Shown: positions 13,246-22,969, numbered from the stretch's first letter. The stretch is 64,000 nt of DNA from Archaeoglobaceae archaeon (GCA_027028145.1 JALVJV010000019.1:1-64000); one strand, 5' to 3'. Notes: a model not told the origin generated them from the letters alone. Numbers and translations: made by a program.

Positions 13246-15849
13246 TTGAAAAAAATAATACTTGCCGTATTGGTATTGTTAGCAGTGTTAGCAGTAGTCA
13301 ACGCGGAAGTCCTAAGAGTTCCGAGTAACGTATACTCCCAAGGAGTCGTAGGTAAAGCCTCAGGTTTTACCGTAAATTTAACCGTGAATTCAGCGGTTAA
13401 GCATATCCCGGTTGATGTTGTTCTCGCAATAGACTGCTCACCTTCGATGGGCAGATACAGTAAAGTTATCTACGGCCCTGTCACGGTAAACATTACGAAT
13501 GTTATACATCGCTATGGAAGGTGGGTTCCCATCGCGAAATTCACATTAGATAAAACGTCCAACGTAGAAATTTTGCTGAGCTATCCGTTGGAAGACTACT
13601 ACAACGACAGCGGTATGGGTTACGACAGAATAGATGTTGCTTTGGATAACGCAACGCCGAGCCAATATTGGGGATACATGTGCATGGGATGGAGCACATG
13701 CGGCGATCCGGCGAGTTTTATTTTTGAAAACGTTCCAAAAGGTTCTCACACCGTATACGCAAAACTTTACGGAATGCCAAGAACTGAAATAAGAACCCTG
13801 ATAATAGCTCTACCGCCGACAAGAATAGACGCCGCAAAGGATACCGCTAAGTATTTCGTTGGCTTGCTTAAAGATGATGACAGAGCGGCTGTAGTAAGGG
13901 TTGGTTCGGTAGACACGACCGAGATTAAGCTGAATCTAACCGACGACAAGGTTGCACTTAACAACACTATCGACAGCTTAACCCTCGACGACTGGGTATG
14001 TATGGGCTGTTGCTGTAGAAGATTTACACGCGTATACGAGCTAACGGCTTTAGGCGAGGGACTCAAGAAAGCCTGCGACATCTTAAATGCTTCCAGCAGG
14101 CAGTCCGTAAAGGCTATAATACTGCTCACCGATGGAGGCTGGAACGACGGTATAAGCCCAATAGACGTTGCAAGGTATATCGCGAAACCGTTGGGATATA
14201 GGATATACACGATAGGTTTCGGTGCCGTCAATGAAAGTTTGCTAAAGCAAATAGCAGAGATTACGGGAGGTAAATACTACTACGCCGCAAGCGAGGAAGA
14301 TCTTAAGGAGATCTACGACGAAATTTATAAGGAGATAACGGTTTACGCTACGAATGTAACGTTGACCTTGAACTTCGACAATCCGAACGTCAAGTTCGAT
14401 CATGCAATTCCAAGCCCGACGTCCGTGAGCGGTAACGTTGTTTCTTGGCATTGGAACGAACTGAAGAACAATACGAGCGTTACAGTTTGGGTTAACTCGA
14501 CGGTAGCCGGAAAGCAGACCGTCGCGGTTGGAAACCTGACGTATTACGACTACTCAGGTTTACATTCCGTGCAATTCAATGTGACGATGAACTTCTCCGG
14601 CAATCTGGTAGTTACAGCGACACCCAATAAGACTGCGATTTGGGAAGGCGAGACCGTGGGTATAAACATAACATCTACTCATCCGATTAGCAGGATTACA
14701 TACAACGCAACACCGCCCATAACCAACGCTAACAGCATAGTTACTTTGACCGTAAACAACAACACGGCAAGGATGGTATGGACACCCCTGCTCAATTACA
14801 CCAATAAGAATACAACCGCTACGATAAATATAACGGTCTACAGTCCACCATACGGCATCAACTCAACATCCGTAAGTGTTCAAGTGTTCAATAAGAAGGC
14901 ACCGTTGATAGTTAAGGTTATTCCAAGTAGGAATAGCATTACAGAAGGCGAAACCGTAACTATAAAGTTGATAGCAAATTATCCGATAGATAGTTCCAAT
15001 GTGATCGTATCGGGATTCCCGGTTGAAATCAATTCTACAAACAGCAATATAGTTAAGTATAACCTTAACAATACGACTGTTATCGTCAGCTGGACACCGT
15101 TGCAGAACTTCGTGTCAGGCGGACAGACATACGTTAACGAAAAACTGACTTTTGATGTGACGAGCAACAACGGTCTAAGTGGTTCTGCGAGCGCAGTTAT
15201 AAGTGTATATAACAGGACGGTTAATAAGCCCGGCGAAGTATTGGTAAGTCGTGTTAGGAATCTATACATAATAACGTATTTGGATAAAACACCGCCAAAG
15301 GATGTCGGATTTAAGGTGGAAGTCGACGGAAAGGTCATCGATTACACCAACGACAGTTTCATACTCACATACTTCAGAAAGAACGATACGGCTTGGATTT
15401 TGGATATCTCTCCTCAGTATACGTTCACGAACAACCTAACTCAAAACGTTACTGCAAACGTTACGTTCTACACTGAGAAAGGTGTTTATCTGAACGGAAC
15501 GAGCATTAAGATCAACAAAACAAACGTTACCTTCTATCCCGTAATACTCAACGTAAGAAAACTCGATAACCTAACTATAAATTGGAACGGATCCATAGGC
15601 TATCCAATTCCGCTATACGTTGGGGAGGTCATAAATATCAACGGCAAATTGATAAATGCGACGGATGGTAACGTAACTGTTAACGGTTTGGTGATAACCA
15701 ACACCAGCAGTGGAATAATATCGGCGGTGTTCATTCCTAACGCGGCTGGAGATTACACGATCAAAGTGAACGCAATAAATAATACAACGACTACATTATT
15801 ACTGTGGAAGGATGTTCCAGTAAGAATAAGACCGGTAACTCCCTCCTAA
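13246..15849 (+). CDS. Large secreted von Willebrand factor A surface protein, about 867 aa
   Basis: A signal peptide (KKIILAVLVLLAVLAVVNA) is followed by a vWA domain. MIDAS residues are DCSPS (66-70), Thr270 in YELTALGEGL and Asp299 in LLTDGGWNDG. About 120 residues are inserted between the first MIDAS strand and helix 1. A cysteine cluster CMGCCC lies at 255-260. The rest is repeated beta-sandwich modules with many N-x-S/T sequons. No C-terminal membrane helix or sorting motif is visible (ends RIRPVTPS), so it may attach through partners or be a filament tip. TTG 13246 with upstream GGGGGTGG is preferred over GTG 13237. Probably a cation-dependent adhesin. Confidence 0.75.
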   Translation: MKKIILAVLVLLAVLAVVNAEVLRVPSNVYSQGVVGKASGFTVNLTVNSAVKHIPVDVVLAIDCSPSMGRYSKVIYGPVTVNITNVIHRYGRWVPIAKFTLDKTSNVEILLSYPLEDYYNDSGMGYDRIDVALDNATPSQYWGYMCMGWSTCGDPASFIFENVPKGSHTVYAKLYGMPRTEIRTLIIALPPTRIDAAKDTAKYFVGLLKDDDRAAVVRVGSVDTTEIKLNLTDDKVALNNTIDSLTLDDWVCMGCCCRRFTRVYELTALGEGLKKACDILNASSRQSVKAIILLTDGGWNDGISPIDVARYIAKPLGYRIYTIGFGAVNESLLKQIAEITGGKYYYAASEEDLKEIYDEIYKEITVYATNVTLTLNFDNPNVKFDHAIPSPTSVSGNVVSWHWNELKNNTSVTVWVNSTVAGKQTVAVGNLTYYDYSGLHSVQFNVTMNFSGNLVVTATPNKTAIWEGETVGINITSTHPISRITYNATPPITNANSIVTLTVNNNTARMVWTPLLNYTNKNTTATINITVYSPPYGINSTSVSVQVFNKKAPLIVKVIPSRNSITEGETVTIKLIANYPIDSSNVIVSGFPVEINSTNSNIVKYNLNNTTVIVSWTPLQNFVSGGQTYVNEKLTFDVTSNNGLSGSASAVISVYNRTVNKPGEVLVSRVRNLYIITYLDKTPPKDVGFKVEVDGKVIDYTNDSFILTYFRKNDTAWILDISPQYTFTNNLTQNVTANVTFYTEKGVYLNGTSIKINKTNVTFYPVILNVRKLDNLTINWNGSIGYPIPLYVGEVININGKLINATDGNVTVNGLVITNTSSGIISAVFIPNAAGDYTIKVNAINNTTTTLLLWKDVPVRIRPVTPS

Positions 15850-15895
15850 TTTTTTTAGTTAAATTTTATTTTTTTTCGATACATTTTTTAAAATG
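15850..15895 (+). terminator. T-rich terminator-like stretch after the vWA gene
   Basis: Runs of seven and eight T residues separated by a short A/T spacer, then a further T6, directly after the vWA stop. Archaeal RNA polymerase stops at such tracts. It may limit transcription into the filament machinery so that the surface protein is made in excess. Confidence 0.5.
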
Positions 15896-15900
15896 ATGAA

Positions 15901-15920
15901 ACCATTATAATGATAATGGT
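15901..15920 (+). promoter_or_regulatory. Hairpin covering the start codon of the filament ATPase
   Basis: ACCATTAT-AATG-ATAATGGT is an 8-bp inverted repeat with a 4-base loop. Both possible ATG starts (15910 and 15916) lie inside it. It could act as an operator or as an RNA hairpin controlling initiation. Confidence 0.4.
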
Positions 15921-17490
15921 ATCGGAACTGTTTAAGATATCACTGCCTGATCACTATAAAATCTTACTGGAAATTTACGATGATGTCAAAAAGCCGATCT
16001 TGGAAGTGGAAGTTCCGGAAAACGAAGAAGTTGTTGAAGATTACTGGATCGTTCCAGAGTTTCTTAAAGTTCAGATTAGAAAAAATTTGGACACGTTACA
16101 GCAGATGTATTACGTAATAGAGCCTCAGCTTGCGGAAGACGAATACGAACTGATGTCCATTATATACAACGATCTAAAACGAATTCTCGTTCTGAAGGAT
16201 TACGGTAGGGATGTGCAGACGAGAATAAAGGTAATCGTGGACACTTTGGACGAGCTCATGGACGAATACGCAATAAAGATTAAAAGCGATCTCTCGCTCA
16301 AGATCCTCTACTTTCTCTTTCGGGATTTCTTCGGCTTCGGTCCACTCGAATGTTTTATGAACGATCCGTATTTGGAGGACATCTCGTGCGACGGTTACGA
16401 TATTCCGATTTACGTCTTTCACAGAAAGTTCGGTAGCTTGAAAACGAACGTGAAGTTTTCAAAAGAACAGCTGGATTCTCTCGTCCTTTTACTTTGCCAG
16501 AAGTCCGGTAAGCACATATCGTATGCGAACCCGCTTATAGATGCGACTTTGCCGGATGGTAGCAGACTGCAGGCTACCTACGGAACCGAAATTACGACGA
16601 GAGGTAGCAGTTTTACCATCAGAAAGTTCAGAGTAGAACCGTTCACACCCATCGACCTCATGAGATTCGGAACTATGAATTCGGCAATATTAGCCTATTT
16701 CTGGTTACTCGTAGAAAATAAGATGAGCTTCATGGTCATCGGAGAAACCGCGGCAGGAAAAACGACGACGATGAACGCTCTGATGATGTTTATACCGCCA
16801 GAAGCAAAGGTGATCTCGATCGAGGATACGAGGGAGATCCAGCTCTATCACGAGAACTGGATTGCCGGAGTTACGAGGATGGGTATTGAGGGGCACGAAA
16901 TAGACATGTATGATCTGCTGAAGGCGGCTCTGAGACAGAGACCCGACTACATAATAGTCGGTGAAGTTAGGGGTAGAGAAGCCCAAACGCTCTTTCAGGC
17001 TATGTCAACCGGACACGCTTCGTATTCTACTCTGCATGCCGGAGATGTTAACCAATTAGTTTACAGATTGGAGAACGATCCTTTAAACGTTCCGAGGGTT
17101 ATGATTCAGTTTTTAGATGCGGTCATAGTGCAGTTCATGTGGGTTAAGAGGGGGATCAGAAAGAGAAGAGCGAGGGAGGTCAACGAAATCTTCGGAATCG
17201 ATCCGGCCAACAAGAATCTGCTCGTAAATCCGCTCTTCAAGTGGGATCCCGTGGAGGATAAGTTCGTTCAAGTCGGAGACTCCAAAAAACTCGAAAAGAT
17301 CGCCCAGGTAATGGGTATGGAGCCGTTTGAGGTTATAGAGGAATTGAAAAGAAGAAAGGAGTTCTTAGAGCTTATGAACGCCAAGGGAGTCAGACACTAC
17401 AAGGCGGTCACCAAGCTCATCCACGAGTATTATCGAAGCCCGGAGAAAGCTTTCGAAGAGGTGATGAACGTTGAAAGCTCTAATCCGTAG
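15910..17490 (+). CDS. Type IV filament/secretion ATPase (GspE/TadA/FlaI family)
   Basis: Motor ATPase for a type IV filament, acting at the cytoplasmic face. An N-terminal domain (1-200) is followed by the catalytic core: Walker A GETAAGKTT at about 278-286, Asp box SIEDTREIQLYHENW, Walker B-like YIIVGEVRGRE near 346, and His box STLHAGDV. At 526 residues it is a normal length for archaeal pilus ATPases. It overlaps the TadC-like gene by 20 bases. The upstream position of vWA and TSP3 genes suggests an adhesion filament rather than an archaellum: no FlaH, FlaF/G or preflagellin is nearby. Confidence 0.92.
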   Translation: MIMVSELFKISLPDHYKILLEIYDDVKKPILEVEVPENEEVVEDYWIVPEFLKVQIRKNLDTLQQMYYVIEPQLAEDEYELMSIIYNDLKRILVLKDYGRDVQTRIKVIVDTLDELMDEYAIKIKSDLSLKILYFLFRDFFGFGPLECFMNDPYLEDISCDGYDIPIYVFHRKFGSLKTNVKFSKEQLDSLVLLLCQKSGKHISYANPLIDATLPDGSRLQATYGTEITTRGSSFTIRKFRVEPFTPIDLMRFGTMNSAILAYFWLLVENKMSFMVIGETAAGKTTTMNALMMFIPPEAKVISIEDTREIQLYHENWIAGVTRMGIEGHEIDMYDLLKAALRQRPDYIIVGEVRGREAQTLFQAMSTGHASYSTLHAGDVNQLVYRLENDPLNVPRVMIQFLDAVIVQFMWVKRGIRKRRAREVNEIFGIDPANKNLLVNPLFKWDPVEDKFVQVGDSKKLEKIAQVMGMEPFEVIEELKRRKEFLELMNAKGVRHYKAVTKLIHEYYRSPEKAFEEVMNVESSNP

Positions 17491-19345
17491 ATACAGCAGA
17501 CTGATAAGGGAAAAACCCGAAAAATTTGAGGATCTGTCCAAAGCCATTGTCAGAGCGCGAATGCCGATTACCACTCAAAGATACCTCGCCTTAGCTTTCG
17601 TATATTCGGCAGTATCGGCGATGGTGGGTGTGGTGTTGGGAATTTTGATCTTCACTATTTTAATTCCGTTCGGTAAGGTAACACCCCTTATAGCTCGGAT
17701 TATACCCCCGGAAATAATCATACGAAATTTTAAGATTTTAAGCATAGTTTACGTCGCATTGGGTGCTTCGTTGTTGGGAATTATTTCATTTAAGTTCGTT
17801 CACTATCTCGTCCTGACTTATCCCTTTTTCATAGCCGCGAAAAGAAAAAACGAGATCGACCTCTACCTGCCCCATGCCGTAAACATGATGTTCGGAATGG
17901 CTGTTGGAGGTGTTCGAGTTTACGACATCATCAAGTGCATAGCCGAATCCAAGGTTATGTGCGGAGAGCTAAGCAGGGAGTTTAGAATTATCGTTGATCT
18001 TGTTGAAAACTTCAAGCACGACCTGTTCGATAGCATGCGTTTTGTTAGGGACACAACACCGAGCGAAAAGCTCGCGGCGTTCTTGGACGATCTTATATTC
18101 GTAATGAGTAGCGGAGGTAGACTCACGGAATTTCTTAGGGGTAAGTCCGAGGAGTTGCTTGAGGAGCAGGAGGTAAGCTTCGAATCATACATAGACTTTT
18201 TGGGAATTATGGCTGAAGTCTACATTGCGATATTCGTTCTGCTTCCCCTCTTTCTACTCATCGTCCTCGTTGTAATGCAGTTGATCGGAGAGAACGTCAT
18301 AAACCTATACCGACTCGCAATAGCTTTCGTTCTTCCGGTGGCAACCGTAGCCTTCGTGTATCTCATCAAGTCCAGTCTGCCAACACCGAAGGTGAAGATC
18401 GAGGAAGAACTCGAAGAGGTGGAAAAGCCGATAGTAGGTGTTAGGAGCGGTAGGGCTGAAACATTCGAAATAGACAAGTTCAGAAGACTTTTGAAAAAAT
18501 TGAAAAAGATCGTCGTGTATCCTTTCAAAGAAAAAACCATTTATACACTTCAGTTTAGGATTTTAAGCTTTCATTTTGCGTTGATTGCTATTATCACATT
18601 TGCCGTAGCTTCAAAATTTTTAAACCTTGAGCGATCTCTAATTTTGACGGTGTCCGCTGTTGCAATTCCTTTGATAATTTTGGTCGAGCTTAGGGGTAGG
18701 ACTATCAAGAAAATAGAAGAGAAAATACCCAACCTTTTCAGAGAACTTGCGGTTCTAAACGAAGCCGGACTTAACATCTTGGAAGCCCTTAACGTTATTT
18801 CATCGTCCGAAATCGGAATAATTTCGAAGGAAATTAACGTAGTAAGGAGAAGAATTGAGTGGGGAACTACCATCCACAGAGCTTTTGCCGTTTTGGGGGT
18901 TAGAATTAAAAGCGACCTGATAGCGAAGATAATTCCGATAATAACGAAGGCTTTGGAGGTTTCGCCAACTTTCAAGGACGCGTTCATAACAGTTGCGAGA
19001 TACGCGGACTCCGAAGTTAGATTTTCGAAAAGAATTAGAAACTACATGTTTACATATATTATTATAACATACATGTCGATATTTATATTCCTGTTTGTTG
19101 TGTATATCGTCATCAAGAGCTTTCTCTCGGCTTTTGCGGTGAATACGACTGCCATGGGTTCCATAACGTTTACTATGAATATCGATACAATAAAGGAAGT
19201 TTTCTTCGAAATATCGCTGATGGTCGGACTGTTTTCGGGAATAATAGCGGGGGTTATAGGAGAGGGCAAGATCGAGTCTGGACTGAAGCATTCCTACGTG
19301 TTTTTGATGGCAACCTATATAGTGTTTAAGATTCTATTAAGGTGA
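17471..19345 (+). CDS. Type IV filament platform membrane protein (TadC/FlaJ/GspF-like), 624 aa
   Basis: Two tandem GspF-type units. Membrane helices lie near residues 38-62, 85-110, 240-265 and 275-300 in the first, and near 360-405 and 525-605 in the second; between them are cytoplasmic helices such as VGGVRVYDIIKC and LRGKSEELLEEQEVSF, the usual contact with the ATPase. A Glu-rich linker (EEELEEVEKP) joins the halves. It anchors the pilus base and partners the ATPase. It runs directly into the pilin-like gene. Confidence 0.88.
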   Translation: MKALIRRYSRLIREKPEKFEDLSKAIVRARMPITTQRYLALAFVYSAVSAMVGVVLGILIFTILIPFGKVTPLIARIIPPEIIIRNFKILSIVYVALGASLLGIISFKFVHYLVLTYPFFIAAKRKNEIDLYLPHAVNMMFGMAVGGVRVYDIIKCIAESKVMCGELSREFRIIVDLVENFKHDLFDSMRFVRDTTPSEKLAAFLDDLIFVMSSGGRLTEFLRGKSEELLEEQEVSFESYIDFLGIMAEVYIAIFVLLPLFLLIVLVVMQLIGENVINLYRLAIAFVLPVATVAFVYLIKSSLPTPKVKIEEELEEVEKPIVGVRSGRAETFEIDKFRRLLKKLKKIVVYPFKEKTIYTLQFRILSFHFALIAIITFAVASKFLNLERSLILTVSAVAIPLIILVELRGRTIKKIEEKIPNLFRELAVLNEAGLNILEALNVISSSEIGIISKEINVVRRRIEWGTTIHRAFAVLGVRIKSDLIAKIIPIITKALEVSPTFKDAFITVARYADSEVRFSKRIRNYMFTYIIITYMSIFIFLFVVYIVIKSFLSAFAVNTTAMGSITFTMNIDTIKEVFFEISLMVGLFSGIIAGVIGEGKIESGLKHSYVFLMATYIVFKILLR

Positions 19346-19350
19346 CAGTC

Positions 19351-20973
19351 ATGAACAGAAAAGGTGTCTCGGTTCTGGTCGGGTTCATACTCCTGATGTT
19401 GACCTTAATGATATTCTTGGCTATTCTCCAAACTCAGATGGTTCCGAGCATGTGTAAGGATGCGGAACTTAAGCATCTCGACAGGCTTACCGACGAACTT
19501 CAAACTCTCGACAAGGAGATCATGGACAACAGGCTAACCACGGTGACACTCGATTTGGGTATAAGTTATCCGAAATATCCACTTCTGCTTTCTCCTCCGA
19601 CCATGGCATCCTCCGTAACTTCAAAGCGATTTACGATTGAGTTGAGTTACGAAGAGCTACTGCCCAACGGATCCACAACGTTCAGATCGGATAACTACAC
19701 CACAAATCGCATTGAAATAGATCTGAATTACTTTTACAACAGGGGATACAAACTGCTGTTCGAGAACACCGCCATTTTGAGGTTTATAGAAAATAGATTC
19801 ATCGGTGCCGTTACCGACCAGCAGATGTTCACGCAGAACGAAATAAAAATTCCGCTGATAAATACGACGTTTAATTCGTTCACCTCGTCTCAACCGATAG
19901 ATTTGGTCGTAGTTCCGGTTTCCTACGGTGGATACGTCTTGGCTAAGAACGTCACAGTGACTTTCAGCACCGATTGTCCGAGTTACTGGTCTAAGATTAA
20001 ACCGGAGCTTGAGAGTATGGGTTACAACGTAACGGTAAGCGGTAACAACGTTACGGTAACGTATCGAAACGTAACTAAACTTGAGCTGTCATACACACTG
20101 CTGTTCAAAGGAGTATCGGTTACAGCCGCGCAGTATGCCAACGTCGAAAAGCCGAAGCCTTTTAGAATAATTCCGACGAATCCGACCACCTCATATACCA
20201 TAAACGTCAACGAATCTATCGTTTTGGGTGTTAAGGTTCTCGACGAATACAACAACCCCGTTAGGGGGTATCCGGTAAACGTTACCTTGATCGGAGTAGG
20301 ATCGGTCACACCGAAAAATCTTGTTTACACCGACAAAAACGGTTACGCGAAAGTCGTTTTTAGCTCGAATTCAACTGGAGATGCAACTGTAAACTTCAGC
20401 GCGTCGTGCGGATATGTCCTCTATAGAATCTCAGTTATTAGCACGGGATTTCAACCTAATTTCCCTTACGGCGTTACCTATGATGCCAACACTCCCGGAG
20501 CGTTGTTCGCGTTCGGTAACGAGGTTTCTTCAAATCCGCCGAAGACGAACACGACACCTACCGTGCCGTTGCCTACTACAAACATAACGAAAGACGACGG
20601 CATATATTTGGTGAGCGAAGCCGATTCGGGATACTACGCCGCGCAGAGATTTGAGATCTACGGGCTGAACACTACAAACGTTCTCGAAACATACGTGAAC
20701 TGGAACGGTTACGGCGTTGGACTATCCGGCGGAGAATCGCTCTACATTTGGAATTACACAAAAGGAGCTTATGATCTCATGGTTTATACCGATTCCTCTA
20801 GCGAGATCTGGCTCGGAGTCGGGCTGAACTCGACTCAGATCAAGAACTACGTCAGAAACGGGAAGATGATAGTTCTGGTAGTTCAAAACGATGTAACTAG
20901 GCGGTGGTGGTGGTTTACGTATCCGTCTGAACTATACACGGACTACATAGGAGTCCTTCAGATATTCAAGTAA
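19351..20973 (+). CDS. Large pilin-like protein with class III signal peptide and Ig-like domain
   Basis: The N-terminus MNRKGVSVLVGFILLMLTLM has the short basic leader, a likely cut after KG, and a hydrophobic helix, the pattern processed by archaeal prepilin peptidase. At about 541 residues it is several times longer than a normal pilin. The body is beta-rich with many sequons. Residues about 290-370 form an Ig-like (Big_1-type) domain (VKVLDEYNNPVRGYPVNVTL; GDATVNFSAS), and the last 120 residues a separate beta module with aromatic clusters (RRWWWFTYPSEL). ATG 19351 follows GGTGA. Probable tip or adhesive subunit. No ordinary small pilin is encoded nearby. Confidence 0.75.
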   Translation: MNRKGVSVLVGFILLMLTLMIFLAILQTQMVPSMCKDAELKHLDRLTDELQTLDKEIMDNRLTTVTLDLGISYPKYPLLLSPPTMASSVTSKRFTIELSYEELLPNGSTTFRSDNYTTNRIEIDLNYFYNRGYKLLFENTAILRFIENRFIGAVTDQQMFTQNEIKIPLINTTFNSFTSSQPIDLVVVPVSYGGYVLAKNVTVTFSTDCPSYWSKIKPELESMGYNVTVSGNNVTVTYRNVTKLELSYTLLFKGVSVTAAQYANVEKPKPFRIIPTNPTTSYTINVNESIVLGVKVLDEYNNPVRGYPVNVTLIGVGSVTPKNLVYTDKNGYAKVVFSSNSTGDATVNFSASCGYVLYRISVISTGFQPNFPYGVTYDANTPGALFAFGNEVSSNPPKTNTTPTVPLPTTNITKDDGIYLVSEADSGYYAAQRFEIYGLNTTNVLETYVNWNGYGVGLSGGESLYIWNYTKGAYDLMVYTDSSSEIWLGVGLNSTQIKNYVRNGKMIVLVVQNDVTRRWWWFTYPSELYTDYIGVLQIFK

Positions 20974-22969
20974 CGTTCTTCTTTTCTTTCCAGCTTAAAT
21001 AATTACAGTATGGACAGCCGAGATCCCAAGTTCCATCTTTTGTTCTGATCTTTATCTTCTTTAATCCGTGCTTTTCGCACACCTTCGACGTTATGTATAT
21101 CCTGCCCTTCTGGGGGAGAGGTAGGGTAAAGTCGCATTTCGGATAGTTGGTGCACCCAACGAATCGCTTTTCAAACTTCTTTACGACTAACATTCCGCCA
21201 CACTTCGGACATCTCCCTATCGAGTTCTTTTCAAGCTTCTTCCTTCTGTCCTCCTCGATTCCTTCCCTCAGGCTCTTGCCCAGTTCGTCTGTATTAATAT
21301 CGCTCAAGATCTTGTCCAGAAACCTTACCGATTTGAGCAGAACGGTTTTTTCATCCAGCTTTCCCTCCGCTATCGAATCCATGTCCTCCTCCAGTTTCGC
21401 TGTCATGTCGGGAAGTGTTATCAGTTCTGCATTTCTTTTCAGAGCCTCTATCACTGCAAATGCCGTATTTGTAGGCTTCAGCGGATTTCCGTAAACGTAT
21501 TTCCTGCTGTAAAGCTTCTTGATTATCTCGTGCCTTGTGGATTTTGTTCCCAAGCCCAACTTCTCCATGAGCTTTATCAGCCTTCCCGTGGTGTATCTCT
21601 GCGGCGGTTTTGTCTTCTTTTCGGCTATCCTCTTGGCTTCGATTTTTATAGTCTCTCCTATCTTAAATTCCGGAATTACATTCTCCTCAGCTTGAACGTA
21701 TGTGTAGATCGATCTCCAACCCCTCTCGATAAGCCTTTTACCCGATGCTCTAAACGTAAGTCCATTGACTGAAAGTTCTACTCTCCTAATCTCCCAAATA
21801 GCTTTAGGGGCGAGGGTAGATAGGAATCTCCTAACGACGAGCTCGTAAATTATCCATTCGTCCTTACTTAGCTCTTCCTTTGATGCCACTGCGGTGGGAT
21901 GGATGGGAGGATGATCCTTCGTCTCCCTTCTTCCTTTGGAAGGAACCATGTCTCCGGCTAAAACTATTTTTGCTTCCCTATCGAAATCCGTTCCGACGAA
22001 CATTTCCGCAAGCCTTCTCAGATTCAGAGTCCGAGGATAGACCGTGTTGTCGGTTCTCGGATACGATATGTAACCGCTCATGTATAGCTCCTCTGCTATC
22101 CTCATCGCCTTGTCGGGACTCATGAATCGGGAAGCTTCTTTAAGAAATTCGGTCGTGTTGAACGGAATCGGTTTGTTCTCCTCAACTACCTTCTTCTCAA
22201 ACTTCGTAACTTTTGCAAAATCGCCTATGGATGCCAAAACCTTCTGAGCTTCCTCTTTGCTCTCGAATCTTTTATCAAGCTTGGCTTCGATTCCCCTAAC
22301 TTTGACGTATATCTCCCAGAACTTCTTCGATTTGAACTCTCGAATCTGCTTCTCTCTCTCAACTATAAGCCTCAACGTCGGAGACTGAACCCTGCCGGCA
22401 CTTAGAAAATCCTTACCTACCTTTCCAGCTGAGAGCGAAAGCAATCTGGTGAGCACCGCACCCCATATCAGATCGATCTTCTGCCTAACTTCAGCGGATT
22501 TAGCTAAGTTGTAATCGATTGCAACGGGATTTTCGAATGCCCGCCTTATGTCCGCCGGAGTTATCGCGCTGAATCTAACCCTATCAACTTTAACGTTCGG
22601 ATTTACCTTTCGAATGATCTTCAGAGCTTCAACGCCTATGAGCTCCCCTTCCCTATCGTAGTCCGTAGCGATCGTAACCCTTTCAACTTCCTTCGCAAGC
22701 TCGACCAACAACTTCACTATGTTCTTTTCCTTAACTCTCCAAACGAACTTAGCTCTCAGAAGGGATTTGAGTGGCGTTCGTCTCCAATCGTTGTATTCGG
22801 GCGGGAAGTCTACTTCAACTATGTGCCCCTTCAAGCCCAAGACGTAGGCACGATTTGAGGGGGAAAAGTAATAGTTTACGCCGTAGCGATTTAGTCTTTT
22901 AAAATCTCTGAACAGAATTTGCGCAATTCTCCTTGCGGTTTTGTCCTTCTCCGCAATTATGAGCCACAT
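20966..22969 (-). CDS. topA: DNA topoisomerase I (type IA)
   Basis: Relaxes negative supercoils through a 5'-phosphotyrosine intermediate. The TOPRIM domain starts at MWLIIAEKDKTARRIAQILF with TDYDREGELIG; the catalytic tyrosine lies in GYISYPRTDNTVYP. Two zinc-binding units close the protein: CPKCGG...CTNYPKC and CEKHG...CPYC. The ORF could begin at 23047, but ATG 22969 matches the family start and excludes a non-homologous hydrophobic extension. It converges on the pilin-like gene with an 8-base overlap. Confidence 0.95.
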   Translation of the reverse strand: MWLIIAEKDKTARRIAQILFRDFKRLNRYGVNYYFSPSNRAYVLGLKGHIVEVDFPPEYNDWRRTPLKSLLRAKFVWRVKEKNIVKLLVELAKEVERVTIATDYDREGELIGVEALKIIRKVNPNVKVDRVRFSAITPADIRRAFENPVAIDYNLAKSAEVRQKIDLIWGAVLTRLLSLSAGKVGKDFLSAGRVQSPTLRLIVEREKQIREFKSKKFWEIYVKVRGIEAKLDKRFESKEEAQKVLASIGDFAKVTKFEKKVVEENKPIPFNTTEFLKEASRFMSPDKAMRIAEELYMSGYISYPRTDNTVYPRTLNLRRLAEMFVGTDFDREAKIVLAGDMVPSKGRRETKDHPPIHPTAVASKEELSKDEWIIYELVVRRFLSTLAPKAIWEIRRVELSVNGLTFRASGKRLIERGWRSIYTYVQAEENVIPEFKIGETIKIEAKRIAEKKTKPPQRYTTGRLIKLMEKLGLGTKSTRHEIIKKLYSRKYVYGNPLKPTNTAFAVIEALKRNAELITLPDMTAKLEEDMDSIAEGKLDEKTVLLKSVRFLDKILSDINTDELGKSLREGIEEDRRKKLEKNSIGRCPKCGGMLVVKKFEKRFVGCTNYPKCDFTLPLPQKGRIYITSKVCEKHGLKKIKIRTKDGTWDLGCPYCNYLSWKEKKNVT

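Noticed and set aside
13767-14231. 154-codon minus-strand open frame inside the vWA gene
   Set aside because: It is antisense to a strongly supported gene, has no ribosome-binding site or domain, and is explained by codon structure of the plus strand.
15910-20973. Archaellum (flagellum) operon
   Set aside because: ATPase and platform proteins fit, but there is no FlaH/FlaG/FlaF and no archaellin; vWA and giant pilin genes favour an adhesion filament.
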